A stretch of 64,000 nucleotides of DNA. Origin: Foetidibacter luteolus. GTDB lineage: Bacteria > Bacteroidota > Bacteroidia > Chitinophagales > Chitinophagaceae. The notes under the pieces are model-generated. The model had not been told where the DNA came from. It saw only the letters and a program-made list of their open reading frames with translations, and did no database searches. Each line of letters opens with the position of its first letter. Position 1 is the stretch's first letter. A program made the position numbers and the translations under genes. The stretch spans positions 1-64,000 of the forward strand of contig NZ_VVIP01000073.1 in assembly GCF_009650435.1 (NCBI RefSeq), read 5' to 3'. This document shows positions 52,337-61,754 of this stretch, piece by piece.

Positions 52337-52534
52337 TTAAGGCTGCAAAGTTGTAGATGCTTTTGCCGCATCAATATTATTAAGCAACAGAGCAGCGTGT
52401 TCAGAGGTTTTTGCATCCTGTTTTTTTTCTTCCTGCTGCAATACCGCATCCCATAAGCTGTCGCCACATTCATCCGGTATCACGACGAGTTCTTCTGCGG
52501 GTGTCTCTTTGCTTTCTGATAAGTTCTTTTTCAT
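52337..52534 (-). CDS. small acidic protein of unknown function
   Basis: A 65-residue protein, charged and helical (ESKETPAEELVVIPDECG, LQQEEKKQDAKTSEHAALL), no signal peptide, no recognisable family. It is placed between the AhpD-like and PNPOx-like genes on the same strand with short gaps on the downstream side, which supports reality. A role cannot be assigned. Confidence 0.5.
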   Translation of the reverse strand: MKKNLSESKETPAEELVVIPDECGDSLWDAVLQQEEKKQDAKTSEHAALLLNNIDAAKASTTLQP

Positions 52535-52688
52535 ATAATGGTTATTTAAATTTTCTTAGCCTTTTCTACAACAAAGTTCTGCTTTAATTAGCACCGGTAA
52601 AATGGAGTAATGCCGCCGGGGGATGGACAGTTTTCCCTGTATGAAAAACCCGGGCAACAGCACCGGGTTATTCTCCAAAATAGCCATA

Positions 52689-53246
52689 TTAATTGAGGCT
52701 TGCAATAGATTCTTTTTCTAATGGGGGCGCTGGCGGAAAATCAACAGGAACCTGTGTAAGGTTGTGCAGATAGTTCATGGCTGTTTTATCACTTACCTGT
52801 AAAATCAGGTCAACCAGGTTTTCCCTGTTGTAGCCTTGCGCAAAGAAATTGTCAACCAGTGCAGGCTCCACTCTGCCACGGTTTTCCGTAATACTTTCTG
52901 CTAATTTAACCAGTGCATTTAGTTTTGTATTCTCTGCTTTGCCCCTGCGTATATCTAATAACTGGTCATCTGTAAAGCCGTTCATTTTACCAATTACCGT
53001 ATGGGCGCTTAAGCAATATGCGCAACCATTTACCTGGCTAACAATAAGGTTTACTGCTTCTTTTTCTTTGTTACTTAAGGTGCTTTTTGCATTTTGAAAA
53101 GCAAGGTATCTGCCCAATCCATTATTAGAATAGGCCAGTGTTGCATAAAGGTTAGGCACAAAGCCCAGGGCTTTGGTAAGGTTGTCAAAAATTGCCTGGT
53201 TTGACGGCGTTACTTCTTCTCTTGTTGGTACTGTGAAAGTTTTCAT
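52689..53246 (-). CDS. AhpD-like carboxymuconolactone decarboxylase-family peroxidase
   Basis: A 185-residue alkylhydroperoxidase AhpD-like protein. The active site is NGCAYCLSAHTVIGK: CxxC with the following His is the redox and proton-relay centre. The flanking helices match the CMD fold (residues about 15-150). It reduces peroxides with electrons from a lipoyl or thioredoxin-like partner; the partner is not in the window. Together with the flavoprotein and AraC genes downstream it suggests an oxidative-stress operon. Cytoplasmic. Confidence 0.88.
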   Translation of the reverse strand: MKTFTVPTREEVTPSNQAIFDNLTKALGFVPNLYATLAYSNNGLGRYLAFQNAKSTLSNKEKEAVNLIVSQVNGCAYCLSAHTVIGKMNGFTDDQLLDIRRGKAENTKLNALVKLAESITENRGRVEPALVDNFFAQGYNRENLVDLILQVSDKTAMNYLHNLTQVPVDFPPAPPLEKESIASLN

Positions 53247-53546
53247 TGCTTATAGTTTTATTTTTTGTTGTTGTTAACAACACAAAATTGCCAGACCTGG
53301 TGCTTTTTAAAAATGGAGAGACGGCGCAATGGGATGGATAAAATTCCCCGCTAAGGTGGGTGCGTGGAATGCTTTGCCAATTGTAATTAGCCTGTGCATG
53401 TTAAATCTATGTTTCTTCTGCAGCTAATGAAACAGCATGTGGGGTATGTAAACGGCTGTGCAACTTTTGTTAAACGGATTATGGTTGTAACGGAATAAAA
53501 AAAGGCGCCCTATACAGGCGCCATTACATTATGTAAACCGGGCAAA
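53247..53546. other. intergenic region, 300 bases, plus csbD terminator at its end
   Basis: AT-rich leader of the AhpD-like operon. Nothing recognisable apart from the terminator reported separately. Confidence 0.5.
53504..53522 (-). terminator. rho-independent terminator of the CsbD-family gene
   Basis: GGCGCC arms (53504-53509 and 53517-53522) around CTATACA, followed on the minus strand by seven T residues. Confidence 0.85.
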
Positions 53547-53735
53547 TTATTGCTCACCTTTCAGCCATTTCACCACTTCATCCCTGGCTTTCCCGGTCTT
53601 TTGCTGAATCCTGCCAAAAAGCTCATCATCCTTACCCTCTTCGTATTTCAGGTCATCGTCCGTAAGGTCGCCGTAGGCTTGTTTCAGTTTGCCCTTCCAT
53701 TCGTTCCATTTTCCCTTAATTTCCAGTTTGTCCAT
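53547..53735 (-). CDS. CsbD-family stress protein
   Basis: A 62-residue CsbD-like protein, typical size. It is highly charged and helical: KGKWNEWKGKLKQAYGDLTD, DELFGRIQQKTGKARDEV. CsbD proteins accumulate in general stress and stationary phase; molecular role unknown. Single gene with its own terminator. The leader (53736-54061, 326 bases) is AT-rich and shows no repeat or extra gene. Confidence 0.92.
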   Translation of the reverse strand: MDKLEIKGKWNEWKGKLKQAYGDLTDDDLKYEEGKDDELFGRIQQKTGKARDEVVKWLKGEQ

Positions 53736-54061
53736 AACAATCGTTTTTAGTTAGCTAATGGTAAACAGGTTGAAAAAATTATGCCAGGCCGTTCCAATGC
53801 ATAACGGTAGAAATTTCTATACCTGGCTGTAGAAACTTCAGGCAATCGTAGCTTTTATGCCCCTTAAGCAAACAGGTAAGCAGTAAGAGCCCAAGCCCTG
53901 GAACATCAACGTTGTATTCAAAGGCTGCCCGTTAAAATTATGGCCAACCCGTGCGTAAAATTCAGTGTTGATTTAGTGACCTGCCACCGGGTAAAAAATA
54001 ATCAGCCCTTACCAAATGCGCTGATAAAAAAGAATACCTTTTTGCTTTAAACTTACACACC

Positions 54062-54744
54062 ATGCAGGAAATTGAACTGGATAGAATATTGATGAACAAA
54101 CTTCCCTACACTTTTTTGCTGGAAGTGGTGTTCCGGACGGTTATCATGTTTGTGGTTATCCTGGTAACGCTGCGGGCTTCGGGTAAGCGGGGCATAAAAC
54201 AACTGTCCGTTTTTGAGCTGGTGCTCATCATCGGGCTTGGCTCCCCAGCCGGGGACCCTATGTTTTACGAAGATGTAGGGCTTCTCCCTGCATTTACCGT
54301 ATTTGGCGTTATTATCGGGCTTTACATACTGGTAACCCGGCTAACAGACCGTCCAAAGCGGGCAGAACGGCTTTTGGAAGGCAAACCCGTGTACATTATC
54401 AATAACGGCAGGATATTATGCGAGGCGCTTACCGGCTCCAGCATGTCAAGGGATGAACTTTTGCGGAGCTCAGGTTAAGAAATGTGGAGCACCTGGGCCA
54501 GGTAAAAACGGTATTGTTAGAAATTTCGGGAGAGATAAGCCCGCTTTTTTTTGAGGATGAAGAGGTAATAACCGGTTTGCCCATATTTCCATCGGAGGCT
54601 TTTTCCGCTGAGTTGGCAAATAAGGGTTTGCCACATGCCTGCGATACCTGCGGATATGTTGCGGATGAAAAAGTTCCGGCAAAATGCACAGACTGTGGTG
54701 GTGAAACCTGGAAACCGGCAATAAGAAGTAAAAGAATTGCCTAA
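54062..54744 (+). pseudogene. DUF421 (YetF-like) gene with a single frameshift and a C-terminal zinc ribbon
   Basis: A membrane protein of the DUF421/YetF family, split in two frames. The first part (54062-54478) encodes LPYTFLLEVVFRTVIMFVVI, the conserved TLRASGKRGIKQLSVFELV and PMFYEDVGLLPAFTVFG, then two to three membrane helices and the start of the soluble domain, and ends SSMSRDELLRSSG. The second part, one frame on, continues FAELRLRNVEHLGQVKTV, and EISGEISPLFFEDEEVI. The frames join at a run of four T (54459-54462), where one extra T would restore the gene. After the DUF421 domain comes CDTCGYVADEKVPAKCTDCG, a zinc-ribbon tail. It may be a real inactivation, a phase-variable tract or a base-calling error. 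Confidence 0.75.
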
Positions 54745-54951
54745 TGCAACAACCATGCACGCCAGAGCCAAAAGAGTTAGCGATGTCAGTGCCAGCCATC
54801 CAACTTTGCGCTTTTGGTAAAAGGCGCACCCGCCTGTAGATACATAGCGCAGCAACAGCACAGCGGTATGAAAACAGACCTGAAACAACCTCCGGGAAAA
54901 ACGATGCGGTACACTTTCTAAATGAGAACAGCTTCGCTGTTTAGAATAATA

Positions 54952-55020
54952 ATGGGCCCGGCAGAAGGCACTGCCATGAGGCATCGTTGCGTCGCACACT
55001 ACTGCATTGCTTTACGCAAC
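54952..55020 (+). repeat. interspersed repeat family B, copy 7 (right end lost)
   Basis: Plus-oriented: GGGCCCGGCAGAAGGCACT, GTTGCGTCGCACACTACTGC. The right end changes where element E begins. Preceded by the same CAGCTTCGCTGTTTA segment as copy B6. Confidence 0.75.
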
Positions 55021-55043
55021 AAAACAGCCGGCATCCCGCTGCA

Positions 55044-55250
55044 CAATGTCATTAAGTTAAGGAGAAAGACTTTGTTTTTTGCGCCGTAGGTGCTACATGT
55101 TTGTAGAAATAGCATCCAACAAAGGAATTATGCCGCATAGCGGCTACCCTTAAGCGACGATTGGGTAGCCACTCCGTGGCATCCGTTTATCTAAAATGAT
55201 TTTGTTTCTACAAACAGGAAGCCCCGATGGGGCTTAACTTAATACCATTG
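55044..55250 (-). repeat. MITE-like element E, copy 2
   Basis: Inverted relative to the copy at 21 kb, 207 bases. Ends CAATGTCATTAAGTTAAG (55044-55061) and CTTAACTTAATACCATTG (55233-55250). The interior (TGCTACATGTTTGTAGAAAT, GGCTACCCTTAAGCGACG) is largely the same as in copy 1. It lies in the 757-base gap between the DUF421 and DinB genes. Confidence 0.8.
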
Positions 55251-55266
55251 GGCGGCGGCAAAATTT

Positions 55267-55411
55267 CAATAAGTTAAGGAAACAAGTGTCAGGTTGGGTA
55301 TTTATCCTGCTGAGTTTATCGAAGCATTGTCGAAACCGGGTTATGCAAGTTGCTTTTTCACGAATCCGCCTTCGACAGGCTCAGGCTGACAACCTTAACT
55401 TAATGACATTG
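55267..55411 (+). repeat. interspersed repeat family D, copy 3, with terminal inverted repeats
   Basis: D core as in copy 1, here bounded by CAATAAGTTAAGG (55267-55279) and CCTTAACTTAATGACATTG (55393-55411), the same inverted ends as element E. This shows that D and E share termini and are probably mobilised the same way. The rest of the gap to 55501 is without features. Confidence 0.78.
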
Positions 55412-55501
55412 TCCCGCAGCATTGCAGTATAAATGTTGGTTTCTTTACGTGGTAACCGACCGTAACCGTAAAGTAAAAAAGGAAAAGTTTTGTGGAAGCT
55501 G

Positions 55502-56014
55502 TTAAGCAAGATATCTTTCTTCCAGTATTCTTTGGTGATGCAGCAAATGACCGTACACCATAAACGCTACTGAATTGGCCTTTGTGCTGTCGTTGTTTGA
55601 AGTGCCGGTATGCATCAGTTGCTCTTCTGTAAGGGAACTGATAAGCAAATCCGTGGCATGCCTTACCGCTTTAAATTCTTCTTTAAGCGATGCGAGTGTG
55701 CGGAGGGCTGCACCGGCATTGTTGGCAAAGTCGTTCTCATCAAAGCCAGGTAAAGGCGTTTTATCATTGCGGGCTATGCGCAACATGCGGTAGCTGAAAA
55801 TTCTTTCAGTATCTATTACATGCTGCAGTACTTCTTTAACGGTCCATTTGCCGGGTGCATAGGCATAGTCAGCCTTATCGTCAGGAAGGGTATCATAAAA
55901 AGCAGCAAGCGGTGCTGAGTGGTTATATTTTGCTTCAGTAATGTTATCGCCTTGTACAAGGTTGATGTAGCGCTGAAAATACGGGGCATGATCTGTAGCT
56001 GAAGGTTTTGGCAT
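55502..56014 (-). CDS. DinB-like four-helix protein
   Basis: A 170-residue DinB superfamily protein (four-helix bundle related to thiol-dependent S-transferases). The metal-site His residues are in WTVKEVLQHVIDTERIFSYR and at the end, YGHLLHHQRILEERYL. The family includes bacillithiol transferases and damage-inducible proteins; the substrate is unknown. Cytoplasmic. It lies 23 bases from the subtilase stop on the same strand and is likely the second gene of that transcript. Confidence 0.88.
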   Translation of the reverse strand: MPKPSATDHAPYFQRYINLVQGDNITEAKYNHSAPLAAFYDTLPDDKADYAYAPGKWTVKEVLQHVIDTERIFSYRMLRIARNDKTPLPGFDENDFANNAGAALRTLASLKEEFKAVRHATDLLISSLTEEQLMHTGTSNNDSTKANSVAFMVYGHLLHHQRILEERYLA

Positions 56015-56037
56015 AATGGCGTGTGTGAGCAGGTGTC

Positions 56038-57744
56038 TTAATCTTTTGCTTTCAGGTTCTTGAAAGTAGCTTTGGGTAATTTGTCGGCCACCTGTTTTTT
56101 AGTTGGGTCTGATTCCGGTTTTAATTTTCCTGCAAGCTCAAGGGCTGTATAGGCATTTACAAACCCCCCGGTTTTGCAAAGGTCATCAAGGCATACTTTT
56201 TCGCCGGTGCCGGGGCGCAGTATGTTAAGAGTAGAATCAGTCAGTTCAATAGAAGACTTTTCAATGGCATACTTAACCTGCCTGGCTGAAAGCTCAGGGT
56301 AGTAGGAGCGTATAAGGGCGGCCACACCGGCTACAATAGGCGAGGCAAAGCTGGTTCCTTTAAGGTAACCGTAAGAATTCTTGCCGGGCAGCGTAGAATA
56401 TATCTTTACGCCCGGGGCAAATACATCCACATTGTGCTTGCCAAAGTTGCTGAAGTCTGCGATGATTTTGCCATCTGTTACTTTTGGATCACTACTGGCG
56501 CCAACATTAATAAAATTAGTAGCCGTACTGTTAAACTCTATCAGTTGGTTGTTAGGATAATTTATTTTTTCATCAATGTTATAGGATTCATTTCCGGCGG
56601 CGTGCACCACCAATACATCATGCGCTTCTGCATAACGTATAGCTTCATCCACCCATTTTTTTTCAGGTGAAAAACTTTTACCAAAGCTCATGTTTATTAC
56701 CCTGGCGCCATTGTCAACCGCGTACTTTACCGCCAGCGCCACATCCTTGTCGTATTCGTCTCCATCCGGTATGGCACGCACCATCATTATTTTTACATTG
56801 GATGCTACACCGTTAACGCCAATATTGTTATCCCGCTGTGCCGCTATTACACCGCTAACATGTGTACCATGCATTGGGTTAGGGCCCATTACATCCGCAT
56901 TGCCGTAAAATTTATCGTTGATATTAAAATAGTCGTCACCAATTATTTCTGCGCGGTAATCAGGCGGCGCTTTTGTTTTGGCTTCAGAAGCTTCTTTGCG
57001 GGTTTCCACGTAGTCTGAGAGTTCATCAATAATGTGGCTGTTCTTTTCATCCTTTTCAAAGCCCAGCATTTTCATGCAGGTAAGGTAACCCATTTTGGCC
57101 TGTTTGGTTTTTGTGGCTTCCGGCTGAAACTCTTCCACTTCATCGTAAGTAAACTCTTCTTTGCCTATTTCTGACTGGAGGATTTTATTGTGTTTCTTTA
57201 ATGACTTAAGGGTTACTTCCAGCAACATCAGCTCCACCTGTTCTTCAGAGCCTGCATTCATTTCGCTGGCCGCTTTTTGCCAAAGTTCGTAATGCTGCTT
57301 ATCGTTATCGCTAAGGCTGTCTTCATTAATGGCGGTGCCTGCAAATTTGTTTTTGTAACGGTAATAAACCCTGGTACGCTCGTCTACGTCTTTCTTCAGG
57401 TTGTTGCCGGAACGGTTACCTAAAAAATTCCATCCGTAGTAATCATCCACATAGCCATTGCCATCATCATCAATGCCATTACCGGGAATTTCTTTTGTAT
57501 TGCGCCACAGAATATTTTTCAAATCTTCCTGGGTGGTATCTATGCCGGAATCTATAACGGCTACAATAATGGGCTTGCCGGTTTTGTTTTTAAGAAGGTT
57601 GTAAGTTTTTTCCAGGCTGATACCGTAGAAACCGTCTTTTTCATGGTCAAGCAGGTGCCAGCCCTTAAGGTCAGATTGAGAAAAACTTGCAGTGAAAGTA
57701 ACAGGTAAGCAAACAAGCAAAAGTTTTATATGCCTTAACATCAT
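56038..57744 (-). CDS. secreted subtilisin-like (S8) serine protease
   Basis: A 568-residue peptidase S8. Signal peptide LRHIKLLLVCLPVTFTASFSQ. Catalytic triad: Asp in VAVIDSGIDTTQEDL, His in MHGTHVSGVIAA, Ser in KGTSFASPIVAGVAALI, and the oxyanion-hole Asn in HAAGNESY. About 170 residues separate Asp and His, an insertion typical of Bacteroidota members. There is no T9SS tail, and the C-terminus is lysine-rich. It is periplasmic or outer-membrane located. The frame is open further upstream; a tandem MetMet at 57744/57741 begins the signal peptide. Confidence 0.92.
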   Translation of the reverse strand: MMLRHIKLLLVCLPVTFTASFSQSDLKGWHLLDHEKDGFYGISLEKTYNLLKNKTGKPIIVAVIDSGIDTTQEDLKNILWRNTKEIPGNGIDDDGNGYVDDYYGWNFLGNRSGNNLKKDVDERTRVYYRYKNKFAGTAINEDSLSDNDKQHYELWQKAASEMNAGSEEQVELMLLEVTLKSLKKHNKILQSEIGKEEFTYDEVEEFQPEATKTKQAKMGYLTCMKMLGFEKDEKNSHIIDELSDYVETRKEASEAKTKAPPDYRAEIIGDDYFNINDKFYGNADVMGPNPMHGTHVSGVIAAQRDNNIGVNGVASNVKIMMVRAIPDGDEYDKDVALAVKYAVDNGARVINMSFGKSFSPEKKWVDEAIRYAEAHDVLVVHAAGNESYNIDEKINYPNNQLIEFNSTATNFINVGASSDPKVTDGKIIADFSNFGKHNVDVFAPGVKIYSTLPGKNSYGYLKGTSFASPIVAGVAALIRSYYPELSARQVKYAIEKSSIELTDSTLNILRPGTGEKVCLDDLCKTGGFVNAYTALELAGKLKPESDPTKKQVADKLPKATFKNLKAKD

Positions 57745-57874
57745 GCGGTTTCGTTGAGATAAATACAAAATTGCAAAATAGCTTTTACGCAGCATAATTC
57801 AGGAGGTAATTTTACAATACTGTTAAGGCAATTTAGCGAATTTTAATATTAAATGCACCGGCGGCTAAACGTTA

Positions 57875-58243
57875 TTACAGGCCGGCCGTATAATTATACA
57901 GTGGCCTTACCACCTGCTGCCCCGCTTTTATAATACCATCAAGGGCTTCCAGGTTAAGCGTTTCACGTAGCTTTTTTACCTTATCCAGCGCTTCGTTTAA
58001 AGGATGAATTTTCCTGTTCAGGCTGTCTGCCAGGTTAAGGCTCCCGGAGCTGTCTTTTTCTGTTTCTTCTTCAGAATCACCGTTTTGTGGTTCGGGCTGT
58101 GGCATATCTTTCAGCAGGCCGGCAATATTTATTTGCTCTAAACCTGACTGGATGGAGTTAAGGAAACCTGCTTCCAGCGAGGATGGCGTTACTTTCAACA
58201 ACAGGGCGGTGGCTCTTTCTATGGCAGCAATTACTTCGTTCAT
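57875..58243 (-). CDS. small coiled-coil-like protein of unknown function
   Basis: A 123-residue protein from MNEVIAAIERATALLLK (32 codons inside the longest frame, which has an implausible N-terminus). It consists of an N-terminal helix, an acidic Glu/Asp/Ser-rich linker (NGDSEEETEKDSSGS) and a C-terminal helical segment with LNEALDKVKKLRETLNLEAL, probably a coiled coil. No family recognised, no signal peptide. Confidence 0.55.
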   Translation of the reverse strand: MNEVIAAIERATALLLKVTPSSLEAGFLNSIQSGLEQINIAGLLKDMPQPEPQNGDSEEETEKDSSGSLNLADSLNRKIHPLNEALDKVKKLRETLNLEALDGIIKAGQQVVRPLYNYTAGL

Positions 58244-58538
58244 AAATTTATTTTGTTCAAAAGCTAAATATAAGCACATGGACGCATATGAACTGCCCTG
58301 CTGCACTTTACATTTTGTTGCAAAAGGGCTTGTAAGCAAAGCTTTGGGCTATAGCTGAAATATTTTGGACGTATAAACAGCCATGAATGTGGCGGGTTCA
58401 AGATTTTCGCTGCTGTTTTCGCATTCTCAAAACCAATGCGAAAAATTAAACCTGTGTTTTTCAAAACAGCAGGTACACCGTTGCCCGGACGGTTTAGGCG
58501 GTAAGATAAATGCATTTGCTCCTGAGATTGATTCTCCG

Positions 58539-59339
58539 CTAACGGTTAAAAAATGCCAACACCGCTGTTGCAAAGGCCCCTGTTCCCCATGCTGTATTAT
58601 GGTCGCCGGGCACACTGTTGTAAACAGCATTAGTAAACAATTGTTGTAATGCCTTGCCATCACTGTCGGTATCTTCATTGCCACATATCACCAGTATTTT
58701 TTGATGCACTTTAGCCAATGCTTCTTTTGGTGTGGAAGGTTGTTCTTTTTGCTGGTAAGCAAAAGCAAGCCTGTCCAACCCTTCAGTTACAATACGTTTT
58801 TTAAGGCCTTCAAAGCCCTGTGCCGTATCGCTGATTAAGGCATTGTACAGGGCAATGCGCCGGGGCCATGCGGGGTTGGTAAAATCCGGCCCCATGCCGC
58901 CCATAACTGCAGTGACAAGGTTGCTGTCCAGTACAAGCAGCCTTGCCAGTATAATAGAGCCACGGGAGTATCCAATGGCTTTGTATTGCTGTATACCAAG
59001 ATGTTTCAAAAGGCCTTGCAGGTCTTTTGCTTCGGCATCGTTGGCGTAGGCTTCCGGCGTATGGGGTTTGTCTGACAGGCCATTGCCACGCAGGTCTGGT
59101 ACAATTACCTGGTAACCCGCAGCCAGCAGGCTGTCATACAAAGGCTTCTTTTTCCATGCGGCGCCGGTATTGGTAAAGCCATGTATCAGCAGTACAGGTT
59201 TGCCTGAGCCTGCAACCTGGTAATGAATTTTTACAGAATCGAACGAGACGTAGTAACCGTCTGTTTGCGCATGGCTGGCGGTATGTAAAGAAAACTGCAA
59301 TAACATAGTGCAAAGCACAAAACAGGTAAATGAACGCAT
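58539..59339 (-). CDS. exported alpha/beta hydrolase
   Basis: A 266-residue alpha/beta hydrolase. Signal peptide CFVLCTMLLQFSLHTASHAQ. Oxyanion segment VLLIHGFTNTG, then VPDLRGNGLSDKP, nucleophile Ser in AIGYSRGSIILA, catalytic Asp likely in VICGNEDTDSDG and His in VPGDHNTAWG. It hydrolyses an ester or related bond in the periplasm; substrate unknown. Single gene. Confidence 0.88.
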   Translation of the reverse strand: MRSFTCFVLCTMLLQFSLHTASHAQTDGYYVSFDSVKIHYQVAGSGKPVLLIHGFTNTGAAWKKKPLYDSLLAAGYQVIVPDLRGNGLSDKPHTPEAYANDAEAKDLQGLLKHLGIQQYKAIGYSRGSIILARLLVLDSNLVTAVMGGMGPDFTNPAWPRRIALYNALISDTAQGFEGLKKRIVTEGLDRLAFAYQQKEQPSTPKEALAKVHQKILVICGNEDTDSDGKALQQLFTNAVYNSVPGDHNTAWGTGAFATAVLAFFNR

Positions 59340-59441
59340 AAGATGGTGTTTCTGGTAAGCTAAATATCGGCTTATTGCCGGATAATTTTATGGTAAAGCT
59401 ACATACAGCATTCAATGAAAGGAAAGCCCGCTATGCTACCA

Positions 59442-59528
59442 TGCGGGAAAAGCCGCGTAGCGAATCCAACCGCACAAGAGTGCGACGCAAGTTAAGCTTA
59501 ATGGTAGTTCCTGCCGCCGGGCCCATAA
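59442..59528 (-). repeat. interspersed repeat family B, copy 8
   Basis: A full minus-oriented copy (GGGAAAAGCCGCGTAGCGAA, AAGAGTGCGACGCAAG, AGTTCCTGCCGCCGGGCCC). The rest of this 440-base gap up to 59779 is the AT-rich leader of the next gene with no other feature seen. Confidence 0.8.
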
Positions 59529-59779
59529 AAATTCCTCAAGGGCAGGGGGCATTCTTGTCTCGGGCCAATAATAAAAGCATAATTCCAGCGTAAGCTGTTT
59601 GCCACCTGTGGCAATCGTGGAAATAACACCATGCCACCGGCCGGAAAAGCGACAGCAGGGGTTATAAAATCTACATTAACGCGTAGGCAAGCCAAATACA
59701 ACCTGGGCATAGGAATTGTACGGTTTAAATAGCGCAACATCGTACTAAACTCACATTTGATTTAACAAAAACGCTGGCT

Positions 59780-61126
59780 ATGCAACACATTTACACCCTG
59801 GTATTGATAACCCTTTGTTCATGCATTTTTTTTAACGCAAACGGCCAGACCCATACGGCCCGTCAGCAAAAAATAGGTGGCAACTGTAATGGTTATTATG
59901 AATACCTGCCTGAAGGTTATACGGAAGACGCCACTTATCCTGTGCTTATTTTTCTGCATGGTGCAGATAACCTGGGCAACGGAACCACCCAATTGAAAAA
60001 TTTGCTGGCCAATGGTGTTCCCAAGGTTATTGACGATGGTGATTTTCCCAAAAGCTTTTCGGTAGATGGCCAAGCGCACCGTTACATAGTTATTTCGCCG
60101 CAGTTTGCAGCCTGGCCACAGATTGCCGACCTTGAAGATGTGGTAAGCTTTGTGCGTTCTGAATATCCTGTAAATGCAGATCGTATTTTCTTGACCGGCC
60201 CCAGTATGGGCGGCGGCCTTATATGGGATTATGCAGGTGAAAGCAGCAGGAACGCATCTGCCATAAGGGCGATTGTACCGGTGTGCGGAGTATCGGACGT
60301 AACAAATGCCAAAGCAAAAATTATTGCAGAAAGCGGCCTGGCGGTATGGGCTACGCATAATACGGGAGACGACCTGGTAGATGTAGCTAAAACCACCGCT
60401 TATATTGAAGCTATTAATGCGCAAAAGCCAGACATTGACGCCATGGTAACCTTGTTTGATACTGTTTCTCACGATGCCTGGACTAAAACATACAACCCGG
60501 CCTTTCGCGAAAATGGTTACAATATTTACGAGTGGATGCTGTTGCACCCGGCAAGGGATGAAAGCACACTGCCCGTGACGCTAAGCAGCTACAGGGCTTT
60601 TGCTTCGGGTAATTCCGCTGTAGTAGAATGGGTAACAACCGAAGAAATCAATCACGATTTTTTTGTTGTAGAGCGTTCCGCCGACGGCGTTACTTTTTCT
60701 GCATTGGATACGGTAAAAGCTATTAAATCTACCACAGGATATGCCTACCGGACTGTTGATAGCAATCCTTACCGGGGTATGACTTTTTACCGTTTGCGGC
60801 AGGTGGATTTTGATGGCAGCTTTCACTTGTTTAGTGTTGTTCGGGTTGAAATGACTACGGTGGCAGCACAAATGCCTGTGCTGTACCCCAACCCTGTGGC
60901 CGGCGCCAGTGTTTTAAAGCTTAAATGGCCTGCTAATATGCCCGCTGAAAAAGCGAAGGTTAAAATGTTTAATGCCACCGGTATGTTGGTGGCTACCTGG
61001 GAAGTGCAGTCTGCAACCGGTGCAGCAACAAAAGACCTTCAGTTGCCAAATCTTGCTGCAGGGCAATATACTTTACGTATCAGTTTGGGACGGCACCATA
61101 TTTCTCAGGTGTTGCTGGTGCATTAG
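59780..61126 (+). CDS. secreted alpha/beta hydrolase (feruloyl esterase/PHB-depolymerase-like) with T9SS tail
   Basis: A 448-residue protein. Signal peptide ends near NANGQ. Residues about 35-270 form an esterase domain of the PHB-depolymerase/CE1 kind: EYLPEGYTEDATYPVLIFLHG, nucleophile Ser in FLTGPSMGGGLIWD, and a His in DTVSHDAWTK. A fibronectin-like domain (about 275-360, ATNEI-type strands) and a T9SS sorting domain follow (LYPNPVAGASVLKL to the end). It is secreted through T9SS and acts outside the cell on a polymer or ester. Upstream neighbour is a divergent hydrolase. Stop is 25 bases from the convergent DUF4256 gene. Confidence 0.88.
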   Translation: MQHIYTLVLITLCSCIFFNANGQTHTARQQKIGGNCNGYYEYLPEGYTEDATYPVLIFLHGADNLGNGTTQLKNLLANGVPKVIDDGDFPKSFSVDGQAHRYIVISPQFAAWPQIADLEDVVSFVRSEYPVNADRIFLTGPSMGGGLIWDYAGESSRNASAIRAIVPVCGVSDVTNAKAKIIAESGLAVWATHNTGDDLVDVAKTTAYIEAINAQKPDIDAMVTLFDTVSHDAWTKTYNPAFRENGYNIYEWMLLHPARDESTLPVTLSSYRAFASGNSAVVEWVTTEEINHDFFVVERSADGVTFSALDTVKAIKSTTGYAYRTVDSNPYRGMTFYRLRQVDFDGSFHLFSVVRVEMTTVAAQMPVLYPNPVAGASVLKLKWPANMPAEKAKVKMFNATGMLVATWEVQSATGAATKDLQLPNLAAGQYTLRISLGRHHISQVLLVH

Positions 61127-61151
61127 CAAAGAAATTAACTCTTATACCATT

Positions 61152-61718
61152 TTAAACGCTCAGCGAGCCCCGGAAGCCCCTGGCGGCATAGTAAGATTCC
61201 GCGCCGTTGTGATAAAGGAAAACATGGTCGTAGCGGCGGTCGCAAAATAGGGCGCCGCCCAGTTTCCTGATATTGCCCGGAGTGATTATCCAACTCGAAG
61301 TTTTTGTATCAAAACTGCCCAATTGCTGCAATGCCCGGTATTGTTCCTCTGTCAGTAATTCAATACCCATGGCTTCTGCCATATCAATAGCGCTGTTTGC
61401 CGGCTTGTGCTCTTTTCTTGATATCAGCGCCTCACGGTCGTAACAAAGGCTCCTGCGGCCTTTAGGGCTTTCCGCTGAGCAGTCATAAAAAATGTACCTG
61501 TCTGTTGTTTTATCATGACCAACAACATCTGGTTCGCCACCCGTTTCTTCCATTTCATTAAGCGACCATAATTTTTTTTCATCAGCTTCCAGTTTGGCCT
61601 GTATGGCCGCCCATTCGAGGCCCTTATGGCGGTTCATGTTTTTCTTAAAGCGTGTTTCCAATGTACTCAGCAGTTCTTTACGTTGTTGTGGCGGCAAACC
61701 GGTTTTATTGTTTTTCAT
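61152..61718 (-). CDS. DUF4256 family protein
   Basis: A 188-residue DUF4256 protein, whole length of the family. Characteristic blocks are WAAIQAKLEADEKKLWSL, GGEPDVVGHDKTTDRYIFYD, SLCYDREAL and FCDRRYDHVFLYHNGAESY. Function unknown. Last gene of the ArsR-led unit on this strand, 36 bases after the YdeI-like gene. Confidence 0.9.
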   Translation of the reverse strand: MKNNKTGLPPQQRKELLSTLETRFKKNMNRHKGLEWAAIQAKLEADEKKLWSLNEMEETGGEPDVVGHDKTTDRYIFYDCSAESPKGRRSLCYDREALISRKEHKPANSAIDMAEAMGIELLTEEQYRALQQLGSFDTKTSSWIITPGNIRKLGGALFCDRRYDHVFLYHNGAESYYAARGFRGSLSV

Positions 61719-61754
61719 GCTTCTATATTGTTTCGTTAAGCGGGTGTGTTTTTG

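Noticed and set aside
59442..59740. Frames upstream of the T9SS esterase
   Set aside because: They read through repeat B8 and lack protein-like features.
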